From: Agrobacterium genomosp. 13 str. CFBP 6927
GTDB lineage: Bacteria > Pseudomonadota > Alphaproteobacteria > Rhizobiales > Rhizobiaceae
DNA: 64,000 nt
NCBI GenBank assembly: GCA_900012615.1
Contig: LT009757.1
Coordinates: 442,044-506,043 of the forward strand
Reading direction: 5' to 3'
Part shown: positions 55,275 to 63,166 of the stretch, piece by piece
Layout of the letters: each line of letters opens with the position of its first letter
Position numbering within the stretch: the first letter of the stretch is position 1
Position numbers and translations under genes: made by a program
Notes under the pieces: model-generated
The model's database searches: none
The model's input: only the letters and a program-made list of their open reading frames with translations
What the model was told of the DNA's origin: nothing

Positions 55275-56299
55275 TTGGCGAGGCCGGCGGCGGAAATCGC
55301 CTCGGCCAGCGTTTCGATGCCCTCAATCGTGCGGATTGTCGGGTTCATCGCCTGTGCGTCCATGTCAAAGACGTGTTTGTCCTTGACCGCGGGCATGATG
55401 CTGGCAACCGGATCGCTCGCGAGGAACTTGTGTTTGACGGCAACATCGTCAGCGGGGAAACGGCGACGGTCCATCTTGCCGGCGACGATCACGGTCGGAT
55501 TGGCCTTGGCGATGGTTTCCCAGCCGACGGTTGGCCATTCCTCATCGCTTTCAATGACATTTTTCAGCCCGAGCGCAGACATGATGTAACCCGGCGCACC
55601 CTTGCGGCCGGCTACATAGGGATCGATATCGAGTTCGGCGCTGGAGAACCAGAAGACGGCGGAAAGCTTGCCATTCACCGAGGCAATCTTGGCGCGGGCC
55701 GCCTCTTCGCGCTTCTTCAGGTCAGCAACGACGTCTTCGCCGCGCTCCTGTACGTTGAAGATCTTGGCGAGATCGCGGACCTCCTGATAGATCAGGTCCA
55801 TGGTAAAAACGGTGTTGCGCACGCCATCGCCACCGCCGGAATTGTCCTTGCCCAGGCAATCGGCGGGCGATGTATAAACGGGAATACCGAGCTCGGCGAA
55901 TTGCGCCGGCGTTCCGACAACACCCTCAGGGCCGATCTGCCACTGGAACTGCGTCGTTACAAGGTCCGGCTTCTTGCCGACCACGGCCTCAAAACTCGGA
56001 TCGTTGTCGGCCAGCCGCTCCACCTTGGCATTGGCCTCCTCGTAACCCTTCAGAACCGGACCGATCCACAGCGCCGTGCCCACCACCCTGTCGGCAACGC
56101 CGAGCAGATAAAGAACCTCGGTCGTGCTCTGCCCCACGGATACGGTGCGGGCAGGCGCCTGTTTGAAGGTGATCTCCTGACCGCAGCTGTTGATCGTCAG
56201 GGGATAGACCGTTTCGGCAGCCTTGGCGGAAACGGGCAAAGCCGCAAGGGCAGCGGCCAGAAAGCCGGCATAGGCCGGCAGGCGTCTAGAATGCAACAT
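55271..56299 (-). CDS. Iron/B12-type ABC substrate-binding protein (BtuF/FecB-like)
   Basis: This periplasmic class-III binding protein has 342 residues from ATG 56299 (GGAGAA site), with a signal peptide ending PVSAKAAE. Blocks typical of the family are PARTVSVGQSTTEVLYLLGVADRVVG and FEAVVGKKPDLV. It differs clearly from the tandem binding proteins at 49-52 kb and lacks their Cys-Cys pair. It is the first full gene after the cobalamin riboswitch, the Zur-box-like palindrome and a 25-codon leader ORF. Confidence 0.92.
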   Translation of the reverse strand: MLHSRRLPAYAGFLAAALAALPVSAKAAETVYPLTINSCGQEITFKQAPARTVSVGQSTTEVLYLLGVADRVVGTALWIGPVLKGYEEANAKVERLADNDPSFEAVVGKKPDLVTTQFQWQIGPEGVVGTPAQFAELGIPVYTSPADCLGKDNSGGGDGVRNTVFTMDLIYQEVRDLAKIFNVQERGEDVVADLKKREEAARAKIASVNGKLSAVFWFSSAELDIDPYVAGRKGAPGYIMSALGLKNVIESDEEWPTVGWETIAKANPTVIVAGKMDRRRFPADDVAVKHKFLASDPVASIMPAVKDKHVFDMDAQAMNPTIRTIEGIETLAEAISAAGLAK

Positions 56300-56345
56300 A
56301 TGTTCTCCAGTCGAAATTAGATCGCTTGTTCCAGAGCAGCAGGCG

Positions 56346-56423
56346 TTAAAACGCGCAGCAACAGCGGAACGTCTTGTACGGAGAACAACGACGGGACGCA
56401 AACCAAATGTTATGAAATAACAT
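56346..56423 (-). CDS. Cysteine-rich 25-residue leader ORF
   Basis: A small ORF of 25 codons has an excellent ribosome site (GGAGGAGGAG, 56430-56440 on the minus strand) and lies between the cobalamin riboswitch and the binding protein gene, 46 bp before the latter. Its peptide, MLFHNIWFASRRCSPY followed by KTFRCCCAF, ends with three consecutive Cys codons and contains four Cys in all. The start codon lies inside a perfect hairpin that also looks like a Zur box. The strong ribosome site is the main evidence; a regulatory leader peptide is inferred. Confidence 0.45.
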   Translation of the reverse strand: MLFHNIWFASRRCSPYKTFRCCCAF

Positions 56424-56426
56424 TAC
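56404..56426. promoter_or_regulatory. Zur-box-like palindrome in the transporter leader
   Basis: CAAATGTTAT-GAA-ATAACATTAC has perfect 8-bp arms (AATGTTAT/ATAACATT) and a 3-bp centre. It agrees with 18 of the 20 arm positions of the enterobacterial Zur consensus as I recall it (GAAATGTTAT-ANT-ATAACATTTC). It sits downstream of the riboswitch and over the start of the leader ORF. As RNA it would also form a hairpin holding that start codon. Confidence 0.6.
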
Positions 56427-56476
56427 AATCTCCTCCTCCGGGCTTCCCCGCCCGTAACGATGGTTCATATTTTGAC

Positions 56477-56690
56477 GGCAGGTCTCCTGGCTCACGAATT
56501 TGCGCCGTTCATCTGCCTTCCCGCATTCCGCAGAACACAGTGGCATGACGCGTTGAGGCGTCACGAGGATGAGCGGCAATCCGCTTACAGTTGCGGGGGC
56601 AGCCACGGCATTGGGTCATAATAATCACCCGCACCATGTTCCCTATTAATCCCTTCGCCTTTCGGCCTCAGGAACCGTCGCTTTCTCACA
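56477..56690 (-). ncRNA. Cobalamin riboswitch
   Basis: On the minus strand the leader shows the hallmarks of the cobalamin (B12) riboswitch in order: a 5' P1/P2 segment near 56690-56660, the GCCCCCGCAACTGTAAGCGG core (56600-56581), a GCCACTG block (56544-56538), GGGAAGGC (about 56522-56515) and the B12 box AGCCAGGAGACCTGCC (56492-56477). It precedes the BtuFCD-like genes and should shut down their expression when adenosylcobalamin is abundant. Just downstream, a CGGGC/GCCCG hairpin (56439-56454) abuts the ribosome site of the leader ORF and may be the expression platform. Confidence 0.95.
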
Positions 56691-56813
56691 TAAGGGGCAA
56701 GAGGCGGGGCGTCAATTGCCAAAGCATGTATCCCGAAAGTGTGAGGGCGGACCTGGGGCAAAGACGTGGATCGAACAAATCCTGAAGCGCAACGCGTGCG
56801 TCGGCGCCGCCGT

Positions 56814-57692
56814 TCAACACAATGAAGGGCCTGCCAGCGCGAAAACTCTGGCAGCACCGGTGCTCACCGGTTGCGGCACGTTTTTCGACATGGTGGTGAG
56901 CGTCTCGATCACGACAAGCCCGGATTGCGTTAGAAAATCGGTGAAGGGGCCACCGCTACAGCTATTATCGAGGCGCACCAGCTGATCCTCCAGATCGGCA
57001 AAATGCCGTCTCACAAGAGCTATGGCATCCGTCTCTTCACTCGCGACCACCGGGCCAACGATGTGCCCCCGCCCCGCAGCACGGCGCAGCGCAAAAGCGA
57101 TGAGACGGTCCGCCTCGAACAGACCATAGCCCGTATTCTCCCGCAGAAGTCGCTGCAAGACGCCATGGCGGGAAACACCGAAGGCCGCCCGGTCCATCGC
57201 CGCCACCGCCGGCAGATGTTCTTCCGACAGCGACTCTATCCTTCGTTTTTTGCCAGATGGCGGCGTCTCGGCAAGGCACCGTGCCTTTCCGCGAAAAAGA
57301 TGCACCTTTTCCGTATCGCCGGCAAAACCAAGTCTGGAAAACAGCCGCCGCGACACATCCGTGGCGTTCAACCGAAGGGAGATGGCGGGAAACTTTCCGA
57401 TCAGTTGCCGCACCAGCCACGGCGCAACGCCCTGCCCCTGCAAGCGTGGAGAGACAATGACCATGCCGAGCGTCGCAAAGCCCTGATCATAGGGAAACAG
57501 CATGGCGGTTGCGACAACGCGGTCGATCTCGTCCAGCGCCGCAAGGCCAACGCCGCACTGGCGCAGAAAACACCATTCATTGGCGTGATATCGCCACCCG
57601 ACAGCCATGGAGAGCGCATGCAGATGATCGGCATCCACATCGGCAATATCTACCGTCCGCAACTCGAAACTATCGACTTTGAGCAGGTCCAT
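56814..57692 (-). CDS. GNAT-family N-acetyltransferase (two-domain)
   Basis: This acetyltransferase has 292 residues with an N-terminal GNAT domain (acetyl-CoA motif VSPRLQGQGVAPWLVRQL, about residues 81-98) and a C-terminal GNAT-like half (DRAAFGVSRHGVLQRL, then an AFALRRAAGRGHIVGPVVA beta strand region). Similar tandem proteins are annotated only as generic acetyltransferases, so the substrate is unknown. It lies upstream of the cobalamin riboswitch on the same strand and is divergent from the M20 deacylase operon across 226 bp. The last 20 residues are weakly conserved in style. Confidence 0.87.
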   Translation of the reverse strand: MDLLKVDSFELRTVDIADVDADHLHALSMAVGWRYHANEWCFLRQCGVGLAALDEIDRVVATAMLFPYDQGFATLGMVIVSPRLQGQGVAPWLVRQLIGKFPAISLRLNATDVSRRLFSRLGFAGDTEKVHLFRGKARCLAETPPSGKKRRIESLSEEHLPAVAAMDRAAFGVSRHGVLQRLLRENTGYGLFEADRLIAFALRRAAGRGHIVGPVVASEETDAIALVRRHFADLEDQLVRLDNSCSGGPFTDFLTQSGLVVIETLTTMSKNVPQPVSTGAARVFALAGPSLC

Positions 57693-57918
57693 GACAAGCG
57701 GCCCTCATCCCCTCCGATACGGAACCTCCGGCCCTGCAGCCCGGTCCACGACATCCGAAGATAACCAGCCACACCAGCAGGAATTTTCTGAAAGCACTGG
57801 AAGGACACAACAATCTACCGAAATCACCCGCATTTCAGCAGATAAAGGCCGCAGACCATTTTAAGCTTTTGCGATGACAATCCGGTCAAGCGCAAGCGGC
57901 CGGCCAGCGGAGACGGCC

Positions 57919-59043
57919 ATGAACGCAATCGAAATCCTTGAGCGTCTTGTCGGTTTCCCGTCGGTGGTCGGAACCGCCAATGGCGACATTGCCGGATGGA
58001 TCGCCGATTATCTGGAGAGCCACGGCGCGAAAGTATCGCTGCTTCCGGGACCGGAGGGTGACCGGGCCAATCTGTTCGCCACTTTCGGCCCGGCCGATGT
58101 CGCCGGCTATATCCTGTCCGGCCATATGGACGTCGTCCCTGCGGCAGAACCTGAATGGTCTTCCGACCCCTTTACGCTGAGAACCGAAGGCGACCGTCTT
58201 TACGGACGCGGCAGCACCGATATGAAGGGCTTTCTGGCCACGGTTCTCGCTGCCGCACCGGCATTTTCGCGTCTGGCGTTGAAACGGCCCATACACATCG
58301 CCTTTTCCTATGACGAGGAAGCGGGCTGCCGTGGCGTTCCCCACCTCATTGCCAGATTGCCGGCGCTGTGCGCACCACCGGCGGGCGCCATCATCGGTGA
58401 GCCAAGCAATATGCGGGCGGTTCGCGCACATAAAGGCAAGGCTGCGGCACGCATCACCATCCACGGACGGTCCGGCCATTCGTCGCGTCCCGATCAGGGC
58501 GTAAACGCCATCCACCTGATGACCGGCATCATGGCGAGAGCGGTTGAAACAGCGGATGCGCTGATGCAGGGGCCATTCGAAGCGACATTTGAACCGCCCT
58601 ACTCCTCGTTGCAGGTGGGCACCGTCAAAGGCGGACAGGCGATCAACATCATTCCCGACCTCTGCGCAATCGAACTGGAAGCGCGGGCGATTTCAGGCGT
58701 CTCGCCGCTCGAACTTTTAGAACCGGTGCGCGGGAGCGTCGAAGCGCTTGCCACAAAGGGCGTCGATATAGAATGGACGCCGATGAGCGATTATCCGGCG
58801 CTTTCACTGGAAGCCGACGCGCCGCTCGTTCTGCTTCTGGAGGAACTGACCGGTACTCCCTGCCTTGCAGCCGTCAGCTACGGTACGGAGGCAGGCTTGT
58901 TCCAGGCGGCGGGCATTGACGCCATCATCTGTGGCCCGGGCGATATCGGCCGCGCCCACAAGCCGGACGAGTTCATAACGGCAGGCGAACTTTCGGCTTG
59001 CCAGTCGATGCTGGAAACGCTTGGTCGCCGCTGCGCGGAATAA
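57919..59043 (+). CDS. M20 family deacylase (acetylornithine deacetylase, ArgE-type)
   Basis: This zinc-dependent deacylase has 374 residues from ATG 57919 (GGAGACGG site). Metal and catalytic motifs are LSGHMDVVPA, GRGSTDMKG and YDEEAGCRG; the dimerisation domain is around GRSGHSSRPDQGVNAI. It resembles ArgE (N-acetylornithine deacetylase), but rhizobia usually make arginine through ArgJ, and this copy heads a catabolic operon, so another N-acyl amino acid is equally likely. The 2-hydroxyacid dehydrogenase gene follows after 24 bp. Confidence 0.9.
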   Translation: MNAIEILERLVGFPSVVGTANGDIAGWIADYLESHGAKVSLLPGPEGDRANLFATFGPADVAGYILSGHMDVVPAAEPEWSSDPFTLRTEGDRLYGRGSTDMKGFLATVLAAAPAFSRLALKRPIHIAFSYDEEAGCRGVPHLIARLPALCAPPAGAIIGEPSNMRAVRAHKGKAAARITIHGRSGHSSRPDQGVNAIHLMTGIMARAVETADALMQGPFEATFEPPYSSLQVGTVKGGQAINIIPDLCAIELEARAISGVSPLELLEPVRGSVEALATKGVDIEWTPMSDYPALSLEADAPLVLLLEELTGTPCLAAVSYGTEAGLFQAAGIDAIICGPGDIGRAHKPDEFITAGELSACQSMLETLGRRCAE

Positions 59044-59067
59044 ACCTTCGGGAAGTATGGATTTCAG

Positions 59068-59991
59068 ATGACGTTTCTCTTCAATTCCGACGCAAAACGC
59101 GGCGAGATTTTCCGACAGGCCCTGGTCGCAGAGCTGCCTGATCTGCCCTTTTCGATGGATGCGTCCAGTGTCGACCCAGATGCAGTCCGCTATCTGATTA
59201 CCTGGACGGTTCCGCAGGATATCGACCGGTATCGCAATCTAGAAGTGCTGTTTTCGATCGGTGCGGGCGTCGACCAGTTTCATATCGAAGCCATCCCTCA
59301 AACGGTGAAGGTCGTGCGCATGGTGGATGAGGGCATCATTCGCATGATGCAGGAGTATGTCTGCCTCGGCGTACTTGCCCTTCACCGCAACCTGCCGGTC
59401 TATCTGAAGCAGCAGCGCCAGCAACTGTGGAAAGCCCTGCCCCAGCGGCAGGCGGAAGAGTGCCGGGTGGGCGTTCTCGGCCTTGGCATGCTGGGCATCG
59501 CGGCGCTGGAGCGACTGAAACCCTTCGGTTTCCCGCTGTCCGGCTGGAGCCGCTCGCCACGCGAGATCGAAGGCGTCACCTGCCACCATGGTGACGACGG
59601 GCTGACCACCATCCTCTCCACCAGCGATATTCTCGTCTGCCTGCTGCCGCTGACCGGCGAGACCACGGGCCTTCTGAATGCCGGGCGTCTGGCGATGCTT
59701 CCCGAAGGCGCCGCTCTGGTTCACGCCGGGCGCGGCAGGCAGCTCGACCATGACGCCCTCATCGATGCGCTGGATGGCGGCAGGCTTTCAGGCGCTGTCG
59801 TCGATGTCACCGATCCGGAGCCCCTGCCGGAAAACCATCGTTTCTGGACACACCCGAAAATTCTCCTGACGCCGCATATCGCCAGCGTCACCCAGCCCCA
59901 TTCCGCCGCCCGCACCGTTGTCGAAAACATCAAACGATACCAATCCGGCCTCGACCCGCTCGGCCTCGTCGACCGCAGCCGTGGATATTGA
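59068..59991 (+). CDS. 2-hydroxyacid dehydrogenase (glyoxylate/hydroxypyruvate reductase A-like)
   Basis: This NAD(P)-dependent D-2-hydroxyacid dehydrogenase has 307 residues, closest in layout to GhrA. The nucleotide motif is [17 protein letters not shown] (about residues 132-148). The catalytic Arg is in VHAGRGRQ, the Glu in DPEPLPENH and the His in LTPHIASV. It would reduce a 2-oxo acid such as glyoxylate or hydroxypyruvate. It is the second gene of the operon, 26 bp before the cupin gene. Confidence 0.92.
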   Translation: MTFLFNSDAKRGEIFRQALVAELPDLPFSMDASSVDPDAVRYLITWTVPQDIDRYRNLEVLFSIGAGVDQFHIEAIPQTVKVVRMVDEGIIRMMQEYVCLGVLALHRNLPVYLKQQRQQLWKALPQRQAEECRVGVLGLGMLGIAALERLKPFGFPLSGWSRSPREIEGVTCHHGDDGLTTILSTSDILVCLLPLTGETTGLLNAGRLAMLPEGAALVHAGRGRQLDHDALIDALDGGRLSGAVVDVTDPEPLPENHRFWTHPKILLTPHIASVTQPHSAARTVVENIKRYQSGLDPLGLVDRSRGY

Positions 59992-60017
59992 TCACACCGT
60001 TCCAAGAAAGGACACCC

Positions 60018-60374
60018 ATGCCGCTCCTCAAGACAATCGACACTCACCCCGCCTTCGAACCGAAGACTGCCAAGGTCGCGCCTGAACGCCTTGTCTCCGG
60101 CGATCCGACAACCAGGGTCTGGGCGCTGGACGAAGCCCGCGACGGTACCGTGCGCACCGGCATCTTCGAAGCAACCCCCGGTGAAAACCGCTCGATCAAG
60201 GGCGAGACCTTCGAGTTCTGCCATATCGTTGAAGGCGTTATCGAAATCACCCCGGAAGGTGGCGAACCGCAGCGTTATACCGCAGGCGACAGCTTCGTCA
60301 TGAAGCCCGGTTTCGTCGGCGTCTGGAAGACCATCGAAACGGTTCGCAAGATCTACGTTACCGTTAACGGATGA
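60018..60374 (+). CDS. DUF861/EutQ-like cupin protein
   Basis: This small single-domain cupin has 118 residues from ATG 60018 (AAAGGA site). The cupin strands are clear in FEFCHIVEGVIEITPEGG and YTAGDSFVMKPGFVGVW. Only one His remains of the usual metal set, as in many DUF861 members, so an enzymatic function is uncertain. Such proteins accompany amino-acid and aldehyde catabolic genes. A 259-bp gap without a gene separates it from the aldehyde dehydrogenase. Confidence 0.88.
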   Translation: MPLLKTIDTHPAFEPKTAKVAPERLVSGDPTTRVWALDEARDGTVRTGIFEATPGENRSIKGETFEFCHIVEGVIEITPEGGEPQRYTAGDSFVMKPGFVGVWKTIETVRKIYVTVNG

Positions 60375-60408
60375 TCCGGAACTCGGCCGTTTTCGAAAGG
60401 CTGTGATC

Positions 60409-60429
60409 TTCCGCGCAAGTCGTGCGGAA
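60409..60429 (+). other. Stem-loop in the gap after the cupin gene
   Basis: The 259-bp gap between cupin and aldehyde dehydrogenase holds a TTCCGC/GCGGAA stem (60409-60414 with 60424-60429) without a T tract. It may mark a break or partial termination within the operon, with a second promoter before the aldehyde dehydrogenase. I see nothing else in the gap. Confidence 0.35.
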
Positions 60430-60633
60430 ATTGAGCACCGGGTGTTTGAAACGGTCGATTTCGAGCGGACAAGCACCCGTTACTGCCTGTGACCGGCGAC
60501 CCAAATCCGCCGCCGAAGATTGCGCTGTCTGCCGCCTGTAAAACAGGATTTTCGTTCACCACCCCCATCGCAGTCGGTCGATGCTGCTTGCCTTCAGGGG
60601 GTAGCGTTAAGGCATATCCAAAGAGGATTCCCC

Positions 60634-62097
60634 ATGACGCTCAGCTTCGATCCAGACAGCCTGTCCCTGCCGATCGGCCACTTCATCGGCAACCGGCTGA
60701 TCCCGGCTAAAAACGGCATCGACATGCACCGCCCTTCGGACGGCATCGAATATGCCGGTTGCCCCAAGGCGGATGCGGCGTTGGTCGATGAAGCGGTGCA
60801 AACCGCCAAGGCCGCATTGAAGAGCAGCAACTGGGGCGGCGTGCGGCCGCGCGAGCGCACAAAGGTCTTGCAACGCTGGGCCGACCTGATCGAGCAGGAA
60901 GCCGAGACGCTGGCGAAGATCGAGGCGCTGTCCTCGACGCGGCCGGTGGGCCAGCTGATTTCAGGCGATATCGCCGTTACCGCCGAACAGATCCGTTTCT
61001 TTGCCGAGTTTGCCGACAAGGAAGGCGGCGATCTGGTGCCGACCGACGATGCGAGCCTCGGCATGATCATGACCGAGCCCTATGGCGTCGTCGGCGCCAT
61101 CACACCGTGGAATTTCCCCGTCTCCATGGCCGGCTGGAAGCTCGGCCCGGCGCTCGCGGCAGGCAATGCCGTCGTGCTGAAACCATCGGAAATGACGCCT
61201 TTCTCCAGCATCTTCATGGCGCAGCTGGCGATCAAGGCAGGACTGCCCGCCGGCCTCATCAACATCGTACTGGGCGACGGGCCCGTGACCGGTAATGCCA
61301 TCACCGGACACCCTGACATCTCCAAGGTCAGCTTCACCGGCTCCACCGCCGCGGGCGCCGCCATCATGGCCAATATCGCCCGCACCGGCATCAAGCCCAT
61401 GACGCTGGAACTCGGCGGCAAGAGCCCGCAACTGGTCTTTGCCGATGCCGATATAGAGAAGGCGGCAGCGGCCATCGCCGGCAATATCCTCTCCAATGCC
61501 GGGCAGGCCTGCGTTGCGGGCTCGCGCATCATCGTCGAGGAAAGTGCGGCGGATGCCCTTTCCACGGCCATCATCGCCCGCATGAAGGCAGTGAAACCCG
61601 GCCCGACCTGGGACGAGACGACGCAATATTCGCCGATCATCTCCGAGGTGCAGCGCAAGCGCATCGACGGCATCGTGCAGGCAGCGGTCGCCCATGGCGG
61701 CGAATGCCTGACGGGCGGCGCAGTGATGGATGGTCCCGGCTATTTCTATCAGCCGACGCTGATCGCCAATGTCGACCAGACCTCCCCTGCCGTCACCGAG
61801 GAAATCTTTGGCCCGGTGCTGACGCTGCAGACCTTCCGCACGGAAGAAGAGGCTCTGGCGCTTTCCGACCATCCGACCTACGGTTTGGCGGCCGGGCTTT
61901 TCAGCCGGGATATCTCGCGTGTCATGCGCCTGTCGCGCGCCATTCAGGCAGGCACGATCTGGGTCAACCGTTATGGCCGTTCGCGCGACCATATATTGCC
62001 GACCGGCGGTTACAAACGTTCCGGTATCGGCAAGGATCTCGGACGGGAGGCCTATCTCGCCAACCGCAAGAGCAAAAGCGTCCTTATCGGACTGTAA
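60634..62097 (+). CDS. NAD(P)-dependent aldehyde dehydrogenase
   Basis: This aldehyde dehydrogenase superfamily enzyme has 487 residues from ATG 60634 (AGAGGA site). The catalytic Glu is in LELGGKSPQL and the nucleophilic Cys in NAGQACVAGSR; the cofactor motif is FTGSTAAGAAI. It oxidises an aldehyde to an acid, but the substrate cannot be assigned. The open frame extends 38 codons upstream without similarity. The tartrate-dehydrogenase-like gene follows after 13 bp. Confidence 0.93.
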   Translation: MTLSFDPDSLSLPIGHFIGNRLIPAKNGIDMHRPSDGIEYAGCPKADAALVDEAVQTAKAALKSSNWGGVRPRERTKVLQRWADLIEQEAETLAKIEALSSTRPVGQLISGDIAVTAEQIRFFAEFADKEGGDLVPTDDASLGMIMTEPYGVVGAITPWNFPVSMAGWKLGPALAAGNAVVLKPSEMTPFSSIFMAQLAIKAGLPAGLINIVLGDGPVTGNAITGHPDISKVSFTGSTAAGAAIMANIARTGIKPMTLELGGKSPQLVFADADIEKAAAAIAGNILSNAGQACVAGSRIIVEESAADALSTAIIARMKAVKPGPTWDETTQYSPIISEVQRKRIDGIVQAAVAHGGECLTGGAVMDGPGYFYQPTLIANVDQTSPAVTEEIFGPVLTLQTFRTEEEALALSDHPTYGLAAGLFSRDISRVMRLSRAIQAGTIWVNRYGRSRDHILPTGGYKRSGIGKDLGREAYLANRKSKSVLIGL

Positions 62098-62110
62098 CAG
62101 GGGTAATGTC

Positions 62111-63154
62111 TTGAAAACGCATCGCATCGCACTCATTCCCGGAGACGGCATCGGCAAAAGCGTGACGGACGCCGCATGGCAGGTGCTCAACGCCGCTGCC
62201 GAAGGCTCCGGTTTTGCGCTCGAAGGAACGGAATTCCCCTGGTCCTGCGCCTTCTACAAGGAAACCGGCGCGATGATGCCGAAGGACGGCATCGAAACCC
62301 TGCGCGGCTTCGACGCCATTCTGCTCGGCGCCGTCGGCTGGCCGGCGGAAGTGCCGGACTCCGTCTCGCTGCACGGCCTGCTGCTGCCGATCCGCAAGGC
62401 CTTCGTGCAATATGCCAACATCCGCCCGCACCGGCTTCTGCCCGGTGTGCAGGGACCTTTGAAGGCCGATGGCTTCGACATTCTCTGCATCCGTGAAAAT
62501 ACCGAGGGCGAATATTCCGGCGCCGGCGGCCGCGTGCACCAGGGCACCGACGATGAAGTTGCCGTCGAAACCTCGATCTTCACCCGCAAGGGTGTGGAGC
62601 GCATCCTGCGTTTCGGCTTCGAACAGGCGCAGAAACGTCGCGGCAAGCTCGCCTCCATCACCAAGTCCAATGCCCAGAAATATTCGATGGTGTTCTGGGA
62701 CGAGGTGACCCACAAGCTCACCGCTGAATATCCCGATGTCGAGGTTTCCAGCTATCATATCGACGCCATGGCGGCCCGCATGGTTATGGCCCCGGAAAGC
62801 CTCGATGTCGTGGTCGCCTCCAACCTCTTCGGCGATATTCTGACCGATCTCGGCGCAGCCATTCAGGGCGGCCTCGGCTTTGCCGCCTCCGCCAATATCA
62901 ATCCCGACCGCAGCGCGCCTTCCATGTTCGAGCCGGTGCACGGTTCGGCCCCGGATATCGCCCATCTCGGCATCGCCAACCCCATCGCCGCCATCTGGTC
63001 CGGCGCGATGATGTTAGAGCATCTCGGCGAAAAGGACGCGGCCGTCAGGATCATGGCAGCGCTGGAAAAGGCGACCGGCCGGGGTATCGGCACCGTGCCG
63101 GGCAAGGACAAGACGGACGCCATTACCGCTGCGGTTCTCGCGGCGCTCGACTGA
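62111..63154 (+). CDS. Tartrate dehydrogenase/decarboxylase-like (beta-decarboxylating dehydrogenase)
   Basis: This NAD-dependent hydroxyacid dehydrogenase/decarboxylase of the isopropylmalate dehydrogenase superfamily has 347 residues. Motifs include IPGDGIGK at the N-terminus, CIRENTEGEYSGAGG (tartrate/D-malate branch rather than LeuB) and VASNLFGDILTDLGAA. It starts with TTG at 62111, the only start in frame before the conserved N-terminus, 7 nt after AGGGG. It is in operon with two aldehyde dehydrogenases, pointing to use of a dicarboxylate or malate-like intermediate. Confidence 0.9.
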   Translation: MKTHRIALIPGDGIGKSVTDAAWQVLNAAAEGSGFALEGTEFPWSCAFYKETGAMMPKDGIETLRGFDAILLGAVGWPAEVPDSVSLHGLLLPIRKAFVQYANIRPHRLLPGVQGPLKADGFDILCIRENTEGEYSGAGGRVHQGTDDEVAVETSIFTRKGVERILRFGFEQAQKRRGKLASITKSNAQKYSMVFWDEVTHKLTAEYPDVEVSSYHIDAMAARMVMAPESLDVVVASNLFGDILTDLGAAIQGGLGFAASANINPDRSAPSMFEPVHGSAPDIAHLGIANPIAAIWSGAMMLEHLGEKDAAVRIMAALEKATGRGIGTVPGKDKTDAITAAVLAALD

Positions 63155-63166
63155 TTTCGGAGAATT

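Noticed and set aside
56585-56857. Minus-strand ORF of 90 codons over the cobalamin riboswitch
   Set aside because: It coincides with the riboswitch core and the end of the acetyltransferase gene; conserved RNA structure explains the sequence.
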